This document shows positions 26,398 to 36,363 of a stretch of DNA of 64,000 bases, one piece after another. Where the stretch lies: NCBI GenBank assembly GCA_934359185.1, contig CAKRLE010000003.1, positions 186,001 to 250,000 of the forward strand. Reading direction: 5' to 3'. Position numbers and translations under genes: made by a program. The DNA comes from an uncultured Lachnospira sp. Its GTDB lineage: Bacteria > Bacillota > Clostridia > Lachnospirales > Lachnospiraceae. The notes below the pieces were generated by a model, which was not told the origin of the DNA, searched no databases, and was given only the letters and a program-made list of their open reading frames with translations. The stretch's first letter is position 1, and each line of letters starts with the position of its first letter.

Positions 26398-27993
26398 CTA
26401 TCTCTTATACAAAGTCACACCATCTTTAATAGTCTCAAGAACAACAATGTCCTTAATATCATCTGGTGCTGCTTTAAGCGGATTCTTATCACATATAATC
26501 ATATCTGCACATTTACCCGCTTTAAGGCTTCCTTTCTTATCTTCCTCAAAATATTCATAAGCTGCATTTATTGTTACTGCTTTTAAAGCTTCATATACAT
26601 CTACACACTGTTCTGGCGCAATAACCCTGCCGCTTCTCGTCTTTCTATTTACTGCAGTCCACACAGAATGAAACATCTTAGGAAGTGTTACTGGCGTATC
26701 CTGATGGAAATTCACGCTTATTCCTCTCTTAACAGCAGATGCCACAGGACTTACACGACTTCCTCTCTCCTCTCCCATATTTCTCACATGAACATCGCCC
26801 CAGTAAAATACATGTCCAACAAATATAGAAGCAATCATATTAATCTTTGCCATGATATCAAGCTGTTCATCCCTTGCTGTCTGACAGTGAATCATAACAG
26901 GCCTGAGATTATTTTTATCAGAATTATCCGATTCTTTAAGAGCTTTGACATAACTGCTAAGAAGCTGGTCTCCTGCTGCATCACCATTGCAATGTGTCAA
27001 TAACTGTCTGTCATCATCAACAGCTTTTTTACAAAAAGCATCAACCTGCTCGTCTGTAAATCTAGGATAACCCCTGTAGTCGCCCATTCCCTCGTAAGGT
27101 TTAGACATATAAGCTGAACGTCCCTGTGGTGAACCATCAAGTACCAGCTTATATCCTCCAAGCTTAAGATGGTTTTTATATTTCTCATCATACTCTGGAT
27201 AATCACTGAATATCTTCTCTACACCTTCACCTATAACGGGATAAGAAACTATATCAATATCAAGTTTTCCTTCATTGCCCGCTTTTACAAATGTCTCTAC
27301 ATCCTTTCTTGAGGCTGCTCCATCCTGAACAGTTGTAATTCCATATGACAGATATAATTTCTGGGCTTCTCTGAGACATTTATCCACATCATCATATGTA
27401 CCACGAAGCTGCCAGAAAGCCTTATTCATGGCTGTTTCCTCAAGGTAACCATTTGGCTCACCTGTTGCCTCGTCTACACCTATATGTCCACCCTCTGGAT
27501 CCTTTTCTCCCTTAACATATCCAGCCATATCAAGCATCATGCTATTCACTACGCACATATGAAGTGATGTATTAAGAATAATTATCGGATGCTTGTCAGA
27601 TGCCTTATCAAGTACATATTTATCCGGATGCTTAAAATCAGGAAGAATATTATGATCATAATTGTAGCCCATGACAAGTGTTCCAGGCTTAACATCATTA
27701 TCCTCTATATACTGTTTAATAGTCTGTGTTATCTCTTCCATCGATGTACAATCACCAAGATTAGCCTTGGTAACCATCTGCATTGTCAAAGATATGTGTC
27801 CATGCGGGTCAATAAATGCCGGCATAAGTGTTTTACCATTAAGGTTAACCATTTCAGCTTCTGGATACTTTGATTTCAACTCATCCAGATTTCCGAGTGC
27901 TTCTATAACACCATCCTTTTCAACTAATGCCTCATATTCATCCTCTTCTGACTCCATTGTTATTATTTCACCATTGTAATATAGCTTCTCCAT
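26398..27993 (-). CDS. Amidohydrolase family protein (YtcJ-like)
   Basis: 531 aa from ATG 27993 (GGAGG 8 nt upstream). Metal-dependent hydrolase of the amidohydrolase-3/YtcJ group: an N-terminal beta-sandwich (YYNGEIITM), the metal-binding FIDPHGHISL (~residue 67), GYNYDHNILP, the QLLTHCNGDAAGD and VMIHCQTARDEQLD segments, HQDTPVT, and the C-terminal sandwich return GKCADMIICDKNPL. These enzymes cleave amide or formamide bonds of exo-substrates. Cytoplasmic, no signal peptide. Placement directly after a peptide/opine-type importer suggests it deacylates or hydrolyses an imported N-substituted amino acid or small amide, which is an inference. Confidence 0.88.
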   Translation of the reverse strand: MEKLYYNGEIITMESEEDEYEALVEKDGVIEALGNLDELKSKYPEAEMVNLNGKTLMPAFIDPHGHISLTMQMVTKANLGDCTSMEEITQTIKQYIEDNDVKPGTLVMGYNYDHNILPDFKHPDKYVLDKASDKHPIIILNTSLHMCVVNSMMLDMAGYVKGEKDPEGGHIGVDEATGEPNGYLEETAMNKAFWQLRGTYDDVDKCLREAQKLYLSYGITTVQDGAASRKDVETFVKAGNEGKLDIDIVSYPVIGEGVEKIFSDYPEYDEKYKNHLKLGGYKLVLDGSPQGRSAYMSKPYEGMGDYRGYPRFTDEQVDAFCKKAVDDDRQLLTHCNGDAAGDQLLSSYVKALKESDNSDKNNLRPVMIHCQTARDEQLDIMAKINMIASIFVGHVFYWGDVHVRNMGEERGSRVSPVASAVKRGISVNFHQDTPVTLPKMFHSVWTAVNRKTRSGRVIAPEQCVDVYEALKAVTINAAYEYFEEDKKGSLKAGKCADMIICDKNPLKAAPDDIKDIVVLETIKDGVTLYKR

Positions 27994-28023
27994 CCTGCTT
28001 ACCTCCATCTTTCCGTTCATTAT

Positions 28024-29022
28024 TTAATCATATCTTTCCATCAATTCCCTGCAGCAATGGCAAGCCACATAATGTTCAGGTGCAACTTCCATAAGATATT
28101 CAGACTGCTCTGAGCACTCTTCTTTTGCGTATGGACATCTTGTGTGAAAACTGCATCCTTTCGGTGGATTAAGAGGACTAGGAAGATCTCCTTCCAATAT
28201 AATTCTGTCCATCTTAACATCAACATCAGGAATAGGAATTGCCGATAATAATGTTTTAGTATATGGATGCATAGGATTATTAAATAATTCATCCTTAGAT
28301 GCAATTTCCACAATCCTGCCAAGATACATAACCGCTATCCTCTCACATAGATACCTTACAACACTTAAATCATGTGATATAAACAGATATGACATATTAC
28401 GCTCTTTCTGTATCTGCTTCATAAGATTTAACACCTGTGCTCTTACCGATACATCCAGCGCTGAAACTGGTTCATCACATACAACAAAACTTGGTTTAAG
28501 TATGATTGCTCTTGCAATAACAACTCTTTGTCTCTGTCCACCTGACAAATCCTGTGGCATCTTATATATATGACTTGCTCCAAGACCTACATATTCAAGC
28601 AGATCCCTTGCCATCTGTACTCTTTCCTGCTCAGTGCCAATCTTATATACCTCTAATGGCTCTTTAACCGAATCAAGAATAGTCATTCTGGGATTAAGAG
28701 ATGCATATGGATCCTGAAATATCATCTGCATTTCTTTTCTTATACTTTTAAGATTACCACCCTTTGTGTTGGATATGTCCATCTTATTAAATACAAGCTC
28801 GCCAGAAGTAGGTTCATACAACTTTAATAATGTACGCCCAAGAGTTGATTTGCCACATCCAGATTCTCCGACAAGACCAAGAATCTCTCCTTTATATATA
28901 TTCAAGGTAACTCCATCAACCGCTTTTAATACCTTGCTTTTTTCCTTATTAATACTTTTCTTTACTACAAAATGTTTTTTTAAATCACTTATCCTATATA
29001 AAACTTCTCTATTTTCCGCCAT
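28024..29022 (-). CDS. oppF: Oligopeptide-type ABC transporter ATP-binding protein (OppF/DppF-like)
   Basis: 332 aa from ATG 29022 (GGAGG 9 nt upstream). Walker [13 protein letters not shown] (~residue 59), Q-loop [14 protein letters not shown], signature LSGGQRQRV, Walker [13 protein letters not shown] and the switch His in [10 protein letters not shown]. The C-terminal oligopeptide-specific extension has [12 protein letters not shown] and [14 protein letters not shown], with the Cys set that binds a 4Fe-4S cluster in this subfamily. It pairs with the OppD-like ATPase 35 bp upstream to energise import of peptides or peptide-like compounds. Confidence 0.95.
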   Translation of the reverse strand: MAENREVLYRISDLKKHFVVKKSINKEKSKVLKAVDGVTLNIYKGEILGLVGESGCGKSTLGRTLLKLYEPTSGELVFNKMDISNTKGGNLKSIRKEMQMIFQDPYASLNPRMTILDSVKEPLEVYKIGTEQERVQMARDLLEYVGLGASHIYKMPQDLSGGQRQRVVIARAIILKPSFVVCDEPVSALDVSVRAQVLNLMKQIQKERNMSYLFISHDLSVVRYLCERIAVMYLGRIVEIASKDELFNNPMHPYTKTLLSAIPIPDVDVKMDRIILEGDLPSPLNPPKGCSFHTRCPYAKEECSEQSEYLMEVAPEHYVACHCCRELMERYD

Positions 29023-29057
29023 ATGCAATAACCTCCATTTCAATTGTAATCTGATAA

Positions 29058-30029
29058 CTACTTAAGATATTTAAAGCATCTGACGCTTGTATCTCCTACT
29101 TTTATCAATCCAGGATCCTCATTTTCACATCTGTCCATCTTATATGGACATCTTGTGCAGAAACGGCATCCTTTAGGCATTTCTGCCAGACTTGGTACAT
29201 TTCCCTCTATTGTATACAGCTTGTCTACATCTTCATCAAGTCGTGGGATTGATTTAAGTAATCCCTGCGTATATGGATGCAATGGATTCTTGAATATGCT
29301 TCTTACATCAGCATGTTCTACAACTTTTCCTGCATACATTACCATAACTTCATCTGCAACATCTGCAACAACTCCCATATCATGGGTTATCATCATAATA
29401 GCCGTGTTATACTTTTCCTTTAATTCTTTCATTAACTGAAGAATCTGTGCCTGAATAGTTACATCCAGCGCTGTTGTAGGCTCATCTGCAATCAGAAATA
29501 ATGGATTGGATGCCAGTGCCATCGCAATCATCACTCTCTGTCTCATACCACCTGATAACTGATGAGGATATTCATGCATTCTCTGTCTTGGTGAAGGGAT
29601 TCCTACTTTATCAAGCATCTCGACACCATATTCAAATGCTTCCTTCTTACTCTTTTTCTTATCAAATGCCTTTATAGCTTCCACCATCTGGGCACCTATT
29701 GTATACACTGGATTAAGAGAAGTCATAGGCTCCTGAAATATCATTGATATCTTAGAAGCCCGGATATCTCTTATCTGTTTATCTGTCATCTTGGTAAGAT
29801 CCTCCCCTTCAAGGAGAATCTCACCTGATGTAATCTTACTTGTTGCCTTAGGAAGAAGACGAAGAATTGAAGTGGCAGTTACACTCTTTCCACATCCAGA
29901 TTCTCCAACAACTCCAAGCGTTCTGCCCTTTCCAATTTCGAAAGACACATCTGATATTGCTGTAACCTGCTTTTTATCAATCATAAAATCTACTGATAAT
30001 CCTTTAACCTGAAGAATTGTATCTGCCAT
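29058..30029 (-). CDS. oppD: Oligopeptide-type ABC transporter ATP-binding protein (OppD/DppD-like)
   Basis: 323 aa from ATG 30029 (GGAGG 7 nt upstream). Walker [14 protein letters not shown]-loop [14 protein letters not shown], signature [14 protein letters not shown], Walker [13 protein letters not shown] and [12 protein letters not shown]. The C-terminal extension contains [13 protein letters not shown] and [14 protein letters not shown], again with the clustered cysteines. Heterodimer partner of the following OppF-like ATPase at the cytoplasmic face of the permease. Confidence 0.95.
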   Translation of the reverse strand: MADTILQVKGLSVDFMIDKKQVTAISDVSFEIGKGRTLGVVGESGCGKSVTATSILRLLPKATSKITSGEILLEGEDLTKMTDKQIRDIRASKISMIFQEPMTSLNPVYTIGAQMVEAIKAFDKKKSKKEAFEYGVEMLDKVGIPSPRQRMHEYPHQLSGGMRQRVMIAMALASNPLFLIADEPTTALDVTIQAQILQLMKELKEKYNTAIMMITHDMGVVADVADEVMVMYAGKVVEHADVRSIFKNPLHPYTQGLLKSIPRLDEDVDKLYTIEGNVPSLAEMPKGCRFCTRCPYKMDRCENEDPGLIKVGDTSVRCFKYLK

Positions 30030-30068
30030 AACTCTTCCTCCTCTTCTCATTTTCAAATAAAATATCTA

Positions 30069-31658
30069 TTACTTAACAATCCAGTTCCATGTATCGTTAT
30101 TATAATAATTAGCTCCAAATACATCTGCATTAGTAAGTCTTGTCGATGTACCAGCATATGACTTCTTCCAGATTACATTACAGTTAGGACACTGCTCATA
30201 GAAATAATCCATCAGCTGCTGTAACATTTCCTTCTGCTTAGCTGGATCTTTCTCAGCTTTAGCATCTGCATACATCTGTGTTATCTTAGGATCTTTATAA
30301 CTTCCATATGTTGTTGCATTAACATCAAATATAGGCTCAAATGTCCAAGGATCTGTCGTTGGCATAAGTCCCATCATACAGATATCATATTTACCCTCAA
30401 ACATGCCATTCCACATAGTTGCTGAATCAAGGTGCTGTACTGAAGACTTAACACCTATGTTTGCAAGCCACTGCTGAACCATTGCACACTGCTTCTCTCT
30501 TGATGCAGTATTACATACAATCTTTACTTCATAGTTAAAATCAAATCCTGACTCCTGTAATAACTTCTTTGCTGCATCTGGATCATACTTGTATACATAC
30601 TTGCTTGATGCATCAGATGGTGCACAAGAACTGTCTGGATGAATCCAGTTATCAAACACCTGGCCTGTTCCAGCATAGAAACCTTCATTTAATGTATTTC
30701 TGTCAATTGCCATTGTAAGTGCCTGTCTCCAACGGTTATCCTTGAGACTGTCATTGTTATATACCATAAGCTCAAGGAAATCAGCCTGAGTATTAGTAAG
30801 TACTGATACATTAGGGTTATCCTTAATTGCAAGTGCATCATCAATTCCTAAGAATATCCACTCAAGATCAATCTCATTGGCAAGAAGTGAATTAATAAAG
30901 TTTGACTGATCCATAACTCTTAATACAAGATGTCCAAACTTAGGAGCACCAAGATAATAATCTGAGAAACTTGCAAGTGTAAGCTCTGAACCAGCAATAT
31001 CACTCTCATACTTACATGGGCCAGAACCAACTGGACTAAACCAGAACGAATCACCTGCTACACTTGATGCTGGCTTATCCTTTAACAGATGTGCTGGGAG
31101 AACATATAATCCCTTATTATAATTAAGCCAGAAGCTTTCAAAAGGAATGTCTTCCTTCATAGTCATTGTAAATGTATAATCATCAACCTTACTTACCTTT
31201 AATGAACCACTTGATGTCTCTATGCCAGATGCATCTGTACCTTCAATCTTAGATGCTATAGACCTTACTGAACCTGTAAAATCTTTATTAGCAAGAAGAT
31301 TTAATGTATATATCCAGTCATCTGCTGTAACAGCCTGACCATCATGCCACTTTGAAGCCTTATTAAGATGGAATGTCCAGACGTTATTGTTAGTTTCATA
31401 GCTCTCACAAGCTCTTGATTTAAGCTCACAATTTCCTGATACATAAAACAACCTGTCATATATCTGATCCCATGTAACACCACAGAAACTGTCCGATGCA
31501 TTGTAAGGCATCAATGTACTCCATGCTCCTGCCAGAGCATATACAAGTGTAATGTCTGATGTGTCGCCACTGCCCGACTTACTGCCAGAACATCCAAATA
31601 CCGAAAATGACATTATGACAGACATAACAAGTGCAACTAATTTCTTTGTAATTTTCAT
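30069..31658 (-). CDS. oppA: Peptide-type ABC transporter substrate-binding lipoprotein (SBP family 5)
   Basis: 529 aa. Signal peptide with lipobox (SVFGC at ~residue 19-23), then a Gly/Ser linker and the family 5 fold: WTFHLNKASKWHDGQAVTADDWIYTL (~110-135), the interface segments IDLEWIFLGIDD and RQALTMAIDRNTLNEG, and DPDAAKKLLQESGF. It captures the substrate outside the membrane and delivers it to the two permeases. The family covers di- and oligopeptides, nickel, opines and some sugars, so 'peptide' is the default rather than a proven cargo. It sits between the permease and ATPase genes, a normal opp/dpp arrangement. Confidence 0.93.
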   Translation of the reverse strand: MKITKKLVALVMSVIMSFSVFGCSGSKSGSGDTSDITLVYALAGAWSTLMPYNASDSFCGVTWDQIYDRLFYVSGNCELKSRACESYETNNNVWTFHLNKASKWHDGQAVTADDWIYTLNLLANKDFTGSVRSIASKIEGTDASGIETSSGSLKVSKVDDYTFTMTMKEDIPFESFWLNYNKGLYVLPAHLLKDKPASSVAGDSFWFSPVGSGPCKYESDIAGSELTLASFSDYYLGAPKFGHLVLRVMDQSNFINSLLANEIDLEWIFLGIDDALAIKDNPNVSVLTNTQADFLELMVYNNDSLKDNRWRQALTMAIDRNTLNEGFYAGTGQVFDNWIHPDSSCAPSDASSKYVYKYDPDAAKKLLQESGFDFNYEVKIVCNTASREKQCAMVQQWLANIGVKSSVQHLDSATMWNGMFEGKYDICMMGLMPTTDPWTFEPIFDVNATTYGSYKDPKITQMYADAKAEKDPAKQKEMLQQLMDYFYEQCPNCNVIWKKSYAGTSTRLTNADVFGANYYNNDTWNWIVK

Positions 31659-31686
31659 AAACCTTTCCTCCTTTTTTCTTTATGTA

Positions 31687-32532
31687 TTATCTCTTTCTTG
31701 GATCAAATGCATCTCTTACACCATCACCAATAAAGTTAATACCAATAACAGTAACAATGATACATATACCTGCTGACAACCAAACCCATGGTCTCATTGA
31801 GAAATTGATATATGTCTGGGCAGCATTCATAATATTGCCCCATGATGCTTCTGGAGATGGAACACCCATTCCCATAAAACTAAGTGCTGATTCCGTAAGG
31901 ATTGCTGCTGATATATTAGTTGTAAGCTGCATCCATACAGGAGAAATCGAATTAGGAAGTACATGTTTGAACATTATCCCAAAATTGCTGACGCCACAGG
32001 TTTTAGCAGCTTCTACATATTCCTTTTTCTTAACTGATAATACGTTGCTGTATACAAGTCTTCCTACACCTGTCCAGCCAATAACACCTATAACTGCTAT
32101 AACAATTCCAATTGATGGACCAGTTACAGAAACAATTACAAGTATAAGAACCATCTGCGGAAATGATTGGAATATATCTGCAAATCTCATAATTATACTT
32201 CCGATAAGCCCGCCTTTATATCCAGCTATTAATCCAAGTGGAAGACCAATCACAACAGATATCAGCGTCGATAAAATACCAACCATAAGTGAAACTCTGC
32301 CACCATATACAAGTCTTGCGAATACATCTCTTCCTACATCATCTGTTCCTAAAATATGTCCATCTATTCCAGGCTTTACATTAAATACATACGTCTGGTA
32401 CGGATCAAGTTTCAATATATATGGAAGAATGATAACCATAATAATTTCAATCAAAACCACTGCAAATCCAACTATTGCCAGCTTGTTTTTAGCATATTTC
32501 TTTATAAATGAAGCAACACCTTTATTATGCAT
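31687..32532 (-). CDS. oppC: Oligopeptide-type ABC transporter permease (OppC/DppC-like)
   Basis: 281 aa from ATG 32532 (GGAGGGG 6 nt upstream). An N-terminal helix (LAIVGFAVVLIEIIMVIIL), a periplasmic loop with HILGTDDVGRDVFARL (the OppC family hallmark), and the EAA loop VEAAKTCGVSNFGIMFKHVLPN that docks on the ATPases. The C-terminus FIGDGVRDAFDPRKR is typical. Partner of the OppB-like permease 13 bp upstream. Confidence 0.95.
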   Translation of the reverse strand: MHNKGVASFIKKYAKNKLAIVGFAVVLIEIIMVIILPYILKLDPYQTYVFNVKPGIDGHILGTDDVGRDVFARLVYGGRVSLMVGILSTLISVVIGLPLGLIAGYKGGLIGSIIMRFADIFQSFPQMVLILVIVSVTGPSIGIVIAVIGVIGWTGVGRLVYSNVLSVKKKEYVEAAKTCGVSNFGIMFKHVLPNSISPVWMQLTTNISAAILTESALSFMGMGVPSPEASWGNIMNAAQTYINFSMRPWVWLSAGICIIVTVIGINFIGDGVRDAFDPRKR

Positions 32533-32545
32533 ATCCACCCCTCCT

Positions 32546-33508
32546 TTATTTGTCATATGATATTCTTGGATCAATAAATGCATATATAATATCCATCAGA
32601 ATGTTAACAAGAAGTACTACCACCGATATGATAACTGCAACTCCCATTATTACCGGATAATCTCTTGAATTAATTGATGTACTCATAAGACTTCCAAGTC
32701 CAGGCCATGCAAATACATTTTCTACTACAACTGCTCCTCCTACAAGGAATGGAACCATAAGACCAATCTGTGTAACAATAGGTATAAGAGCATTTCTAAA
32801 TCCATGTTTTACAACAACCACTATTTCGCTAAGACCCTTGGCACGTGCTGTCTTAATGTACTCTTCATTCATTATCTCTAAAAGACTGGCTCTTGTCTGT
32901 TTGATAAATCCACCAACTATATTAAACATCAGTACTATTGATGGCATTATCAGATGCTGTATAACAACTCCGATTGTCTTAGGTCCCGCCGCATTATACA
33001 TTCCAGATGCCGGCAGCAGCGAAAGCTTAACCGAGAACAAATATATAAGACATAAGCTGAAAAAGAATGTCGGCATTGATGAACCTATGTATATACAGAA
33101 ATTTGCAATGGCCGACCAGACTGATTTAGGCTTATATGCTGATGCAAGACCAAGAGGAATGCCAACAATAAGTGCAAGCACCAATGATGTTAGTGTAAGT
33201 GTAAGTGTTGGTACTATTCTCTGTCCTATAACATCAATAACTGGTTTTTTATTTCTATACGATGTTCCAAGATCCCCATGAAATAAATCTCCCAGCCAGT
33301 CCGCATATTGTACTATTACGGGCCTGTCAAATCCATATTGATGATTAAGGGCTGCTATCTGCTCCTCCGTCATTGGAACATCACTTGAGCCGACTATCTG
33401 GTCAACTATATTACCTGGTGCCATGCTTGATAACATAAATACTGCAAATGTAATACCTATAAATATTGGTACTGCAATCAGTAATCTTTTAAATATGTAT
33501 TTAATCAT
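32546..33508 (-). CDS. oppB: Oligopeptide-type ABC transporter permease (OppB/DppB-like)
   Basis: 320 aa from ATG 33508 (GGAAGG 7 nt upstream). Starts MIKYIFKRLLIAVPIFIGIT, the standard OppB opening, with GDLGTSYRNKKPVIDVI, and the EAA motif YIKTARAKGLSEIVVVVKHGFRNALIPI. First gene of the second transcription unit. The reading frame extends upstream without a stop through the leader hairpin and promoter, but that part is non-coding. Confidence 0.95.
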   Translation of the reverse strand: MIKYIFKRLLIAVPIFIGITFAVFMLSSMAPGNIVDQIVGSSDVPMTEEQIAALNHQYGFDRPVIVQYADWLGDLFHGDLGTSYRNKKPVIDVIGQRIVPTLTLTLTSLVLALIVGIPLGLASAYKPKSVWSAIANFCIYIGSSMPTFFFSLCLIYLFSVKLSLLPASGMYNAAGPKTIGVVIQHLIMPSIVLMFNIVGGFIKQTRASLLEIMNEEYIKTARAKGLSEIVVVVKHGFRNALIPIVTQIGLMVPFLVGGAVVVENVFAWPGLGSLMSTSINSRDYPVIMGVAVIISVVVLLVNILMDIIYAFIDPRISYDK

Positions 33509-33544
33509 ACCACTGCCTTCCTTTCTCTTCAGATTAATCTGCAA

Positions 33545-33582
33545 AAAGGCGTCTGTCACATTCCAATGTAACAGACGCCTTT
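33545..33582 (-). terminator. Terminator-like leader hairpin between pucR and oppB
   Basis: Minus strand AAAGGCGTCTGT (33582-33571) pairs perfectly with ACAGACGCCTTT (33556-33545); an inner ACATT/AATGT extends the stem, and TTTTTGC closes it. Because the predicted oppB promoter is upstream of it, the hairpin lies in the oppB 5' leader and would act as an attenuator as well as ending pucR read-through. It shares AAAGGCGTYTG and its location with the hairpin at 40482-40527. Confidence 0.8.
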
Positions 33583-33610
33583 GTCTTGCAAGATTTATTT
33601 GATAGTTCAG

Positions 33611-33639
33611 ATTGTATTCTTTCTTGCTAACTTTCACAA
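33611..33639 (-). promoter_or_regulatory. Predicted sigma-A promoter for the opp unit
   Basis: Minus strand TTGTGA (33639-33634), a 17-bp spacer, then TACAAT (33616-33611). The palindromic operator at 33661-33676 ends exactly 21 bp before the -35. Expected start near 33604, ahead of the leader hairpin. Confidence 0.7.
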
Positions 33640-33660
33640 TATAGACATGATTAATAAAAT

Positions 33661-33676
33661 TTGTGCTCATGCACAA
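33661..33676. promoter_or_regulatory. Palindromic operator upstream of opp promoter (PucR-type site, proposed)
   Basis: TTGTGCTCATGCACAA: TTGTGC and GCACAA around TCAT. The same form, WTGTG-N6-CACAW, occurs at 40607-40622 and 40689-40704. It starts 25 bp after the stop codon of the PucR-type regulator gene. Assignment to that regulator is inferred from proximity and shared sites. Confidence 0.7.
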
Positions 33677-33700
33677 CAATAAGCAGTTTTATCTAAAAGC

Positions 33701-34885
33701 TTATATAAGTTCCGACAATTTAAGAGCCAGATATACTTCCACCTTAGTATCAAAATCTGTTAAATCACAGTCAAGTATTTCTTCTATTTTACGCAGTTTA
33801 TAATTGACTGTATTCCTATGCAGATACAAGGCATCAGCCGTATTAATTACACTTCCAGCCTCCTTAAAATACACCTTTAAAAACTCCACATATTCTGTCT
33901 TATTAAGCTCATCATAACGTACAAGTTTTTCAAGAAGTTCATTATAGTATTCCTTTGCTATCTCAATATCTTCAATAGCCATAAGAGTTCTATACACTCC
34001 CATCTCCTTAAATATAGCTGGTTCTCCGACAGCACCTCTTCTTATCTGCAGTTTCACTGCCTTTAAAGCAAGATTATAGCTTTTATGAAGACATCTTACA
34101 CTCCTCGTATTCCTTCCCACGCCACAGTACACATTTTCATATATTCCACCCATTCTGCGAAGATAATCAATTATGCTATGGACATCTGTCTCAATCTCAC
34201 CGTATTCACAATTTTTAAATATAACAAATATTGTTCCACGCTTTGAGAAAACAAAGCACTCTTTTCTGCCAGTCCCACTATAATCGTGAGTTATATGTCT
34301 TATTGATTCTTCAATTGTTCCTCTCCGGTTTTCTTTTTCTTCAAGCTTTTCTATAAAAAACAGCGCAACGCAATAAGGCAGCTCACAGTCTATGCCATTC
34401 TTTTCAAACAACGGCATATACATGCTTTGCTGCAAGGGAAAAAATATTGCATTTTCCATAGCCCCGGTGATTTCCATATCAGCTCGGTCTGCCATAGTGA
34501 GTGTTTCACTGAAACTTTTCATTATACCTGCCATGTGTACATGCCACGGCACTTCAAATAATGCAAAATCATTATAGTTGCAAAAATCAATCACAATCTG
34601 CGGTATCTGTTTTATATACGGTCCTATATTAATAACAGCTGCACTTGCTTTATTATTATAAATAGACTCAATCAGTTCCAGAAGAAGATCATCATCTCCT
34701 TCAGTGCTGATTCCAGTTGTAAATGCTATCTCATTTCCCTCAAGGAACTCCGATATAGCAACACTTTCCACCATGTGAACCCAGTTAACAACTTTATCCA
34801 TTCCGGTCTGCCCGGCAATACATTTCATTTCATACCTGTCGTCATCTTTTACAGACTTATATAAATCTTCTACAGTTACAGCCAT
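33701..34885 (-). CDS. PucR family transcriptional regulator
   Basis: 394 aa. N-terminal PucR sensor domain (VTVEDLYKSVK, VVNWVHMVESVAISEFLEGNEIAFTTG) is typical of purine-catabolism-type regulators. A degenerate GGDEF-like middle (CGVGRNTRSVRCLHKSYNLALKAV) follows. The C-terminal helix-turn-helix is of the HTH_30/CdaR type (TADALYLHRNTVNYKLRKIEEIL, ~350-372). PucR/CdaR relatives are usually activators responding to a nitrogen- or carbon-source metabolite. The gene overlaps the M42 peptidase by 10 nt, so it is translated with unit 1. It lies between two promoters bearing the same palindrome and is the obvious candidate to bind them. Confidence 0.92.
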   Translation of the reverse strand: MAVTVEDLYKSVKDDDRYEMKCIAGQTGMDKVVNWVHMVESVAISEFLEGNEIAFTTGISTEGDDDLLLELIESIYNNKASAAVINIGPYIKQIPQIVIDFCNYNDFALFEVPWHVHMAGIMKSFSETLTMADRADMEITGAMENAIFFPLQQSMYMPLFEKNGIDCELPYCVALFFIEKLEEKENRRGTIEESIRHITHDYSGTGRKECFVFSKRGTIFVIFKNCEYGEIETDVHSIIDYLRRMGGIYENVYCGVGRNTRSVRCLHKSYNLALKAVKLQIRRGAVGEPAIFKEMGVYRTLMAIEDIEIAKEYYNELLEKLVRYDELNKTEYVEFLKVYFKEAGSVINTADALYLHRNTVNYKLRKIEEILDCDLTDFDTKVEVYLALKLSELI

Positions 34886-35973
34886 GCTTTCACCTCCATA
34901 TCAACCGGAGTATATACAAGTTTTTCAATTAATCTGTACACATCAACACAATCATTAAGATTAATTACCTCTGTCGGAGAATGTGAATATCTTCTTGGAA
35001 GAGCTATCGTCATAACTGCATTACCTTTTCCAGAATTGACTGCCCCGGCAGCATCAGTTGAATAGAATGCACCTGTAAATGCAAATTCCTGAATATCCAT
35101 TTTCATACCTGCTGCCACACTCCTGATTGTCTTAACCAAGGCTGGATGAGATACAACATAATTATGGAATCTGGGATTATGCTGCAATAATACAGCAACA
35201 GGCCCATTGCCAAGCTTTATTGGATTATCTATATCATTAATGTCAGGAACATCTCCGGCTGGAATTGTATCTAATATATAACAATAATCCGGATTGACAA
35301 TCTCAACAACCGAACGGAGCGCCGCTGTCGTAACCTCCTCCATTACGGTAAACACAAAAAAATGTCTTCCTGATAATTTCTCTCTGTCAATATGTCCGAT
35401 TAATTCAAAAATTATTGCACATAATGCCCGGCAATCCGCAGCTTTAGTAACGAGATAATCAGAATTTTTCAAAGAAGTACATGGACTGTCAATCACCATC
35501 TGACATCCACTTCTGACACCCCATTCAATTGCTTCATCTCTATCTTTAGCACATATATCTACATATGATGCACTTACTGTCTGCATCTTCTTAGCTTCCT
35601 CTTCTGTCAGCATATGTGTAGAACGTACACCTATAACTCCTGGAATATCACCTTTTTCGGTCTTAATGATAACCTTTCTGCCTGGTATAATATTATCTGA
35701 CGAACCACCAATTTTACCAAAATGCAGAAAGCCATTATCATCAATGCTCTTAATAACATATCCAACCTCATCCAGATGGACTCCATATAGTACATTCGGT
35801 CCTGAAGTACTGCCATTTACAGTTACAATAAGATTGCCATTAGGAGTTATATTTATATCATCAGCATATTCTTTAAGCATACCTGCTATATAAGCCGCCA
35901 GGCCCCATTCGTAGCCACTCACTGCTGTTCTGCCTGTCAAATCAATAATTCTTTTTCTTAACAACTCTTTCAT
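34876..35973 (-). CDS. M42 family metallopeptidase (glutamyl aminopeptidase / FrvX-like)
   Basis: 365 aa, AAGGAG 7 nt before ATG. M42 di-metal peptidase pattern: GVHLDEVGYVIKSI (metal-binding His/Asp), VTKAADCRALCAIIFEL (bridging Asp), VFTVMEEVTTAALRS (catalytic Glu-Glu), the later IPAGDVPD and TGAFYSTDAAG segments, and ALPRRYSHSPTEVINLND with a His ligand. These cytosolic aminopeptidases trim short peptides, often with acidic or small N-termini. In an operon with a peptide importer and glutamate-type symporter it would release amino acids from imported peptides. One catalytic metal site looks slightly divergent, so specificity is open. Confidence 0.9.
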   Translation of the reverse strand: MKELLRKRIIDLTGRTAVSGYEWGLAAYIAGMLKEYADDINITPNGNLIVTVNGSTSGPNVLYGVHLDEVGYVIKSIDDNGFLHFGKIGGSSDNIIPGRKVIIKTEKGDIPGVIGVRSTHMLTEEEAKKMQTVSASYVDICAKDRDEAIEWGVRSGCQMVIDSPCTSLKNSDYLVTKAADCRALCAIIFELIGHIDREKLSGRHFFVFTVMEEVTTAALRSVVEIVNPDYCYILDTIPAGDVPDINDIDNPIKLGNGPVAVLLQHNPRFHNYVVSHPALVKTIRSVAAGMKMDIQEFAFTGAFYSTDAAGAVNSGKGNAVMTIALPRRYSHSPTEVINLNDCVDVYRLIEKLVYTPVDMEVKAWL

Positions 35974-36009
35974 GGCAAATCTCCTTATAACTTTCTAATA
36001 TGCACAATA

Positions 36010-36336
36010 CTAATTATCCTTGCTCCTGCTTGATATTGTATATGCTTCCTCTATCGGAACCACAAATATCCTTCCATCACCAGAATTACCATTTTCTCCT
36101 GTCTGGGCAGAGTCCATGATTACATCTATAACTGCATTCTTGTCATCATCCTCGCAGGCAATCATAAGCATATTCTTAGTCATTTCGTCATATATAATAT
36201 CTCCAACCTGAATACCATGCTGCTTTCCTCTTCCTGCCACAGTCCATTTAGTTGACGCACCAAATCCAGCTTCTGCCAGTGCACGATTTACCTCATATAC
36301 CTTTTCTGGTCTTACTATTGCATATATCATCTTCAT
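36010..36336 (-). CDS. P-II family nitrogen regulatory protein (NifI1/GlnK-like)
   Basis: 108 aa from ATG 36336 (GGAG 9 nt upstream; MKMIYAIVRPEKVYEV is the standard P-II opening). The T-loop region reads VAGRGKQHGIQVGDIIYDEMTKNML, with GRGKQ.G as in the NifI1 branch rather than the GlnB uridylylation loop RGAEY. The C-terminal GDGRIFVVPIEEAYTI carries the ATP/2-oxoglutarate-binding residues. P-II trimers sense ATP/ADP and 2-oxoglutarate and bind partner enzymes or transporters. It is 27 bp after the GltS-type symporter, so it may gate that transporter as GlnK does AmtB. No nitrogenase gene is visible. Confidence 0.93.
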   Translation of the reverse strand: MKMIYAIVRPEKVYEVNRALAEAGFGASTKWTVAGRGKQHGIQVGDIIYDEMTKNMLMIACEDDDKNAVIDVIMDSAQTGENGNSGDGRIFVVPIEEAYTISSRSKDN

Positions 36337-36363
36337 ATCTGACATCTCCTCTCAATCATTCAT

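Noticed and set aside
31682..32560. Long open frame (292 codons) on the plus strand opposite oppC
   Set aside because: The minus strand encodes a clear OppC with family motifs and a good ribosome site; the antisense frame has no recognisable motifs and results from codon bias.
33509..33679. N-terminal extension of OppB by 57 codons
   Set aside because: It covers the operator, promoter and leader hairpin; MIKYIFKRLL at 33508 is the normal start.
36010..36336. NifI1-like P-II taken as evidence of nitrogen fixation
   Set aside because: No nif genes in the window; P-II of this branch also occurs without nitrogenase.
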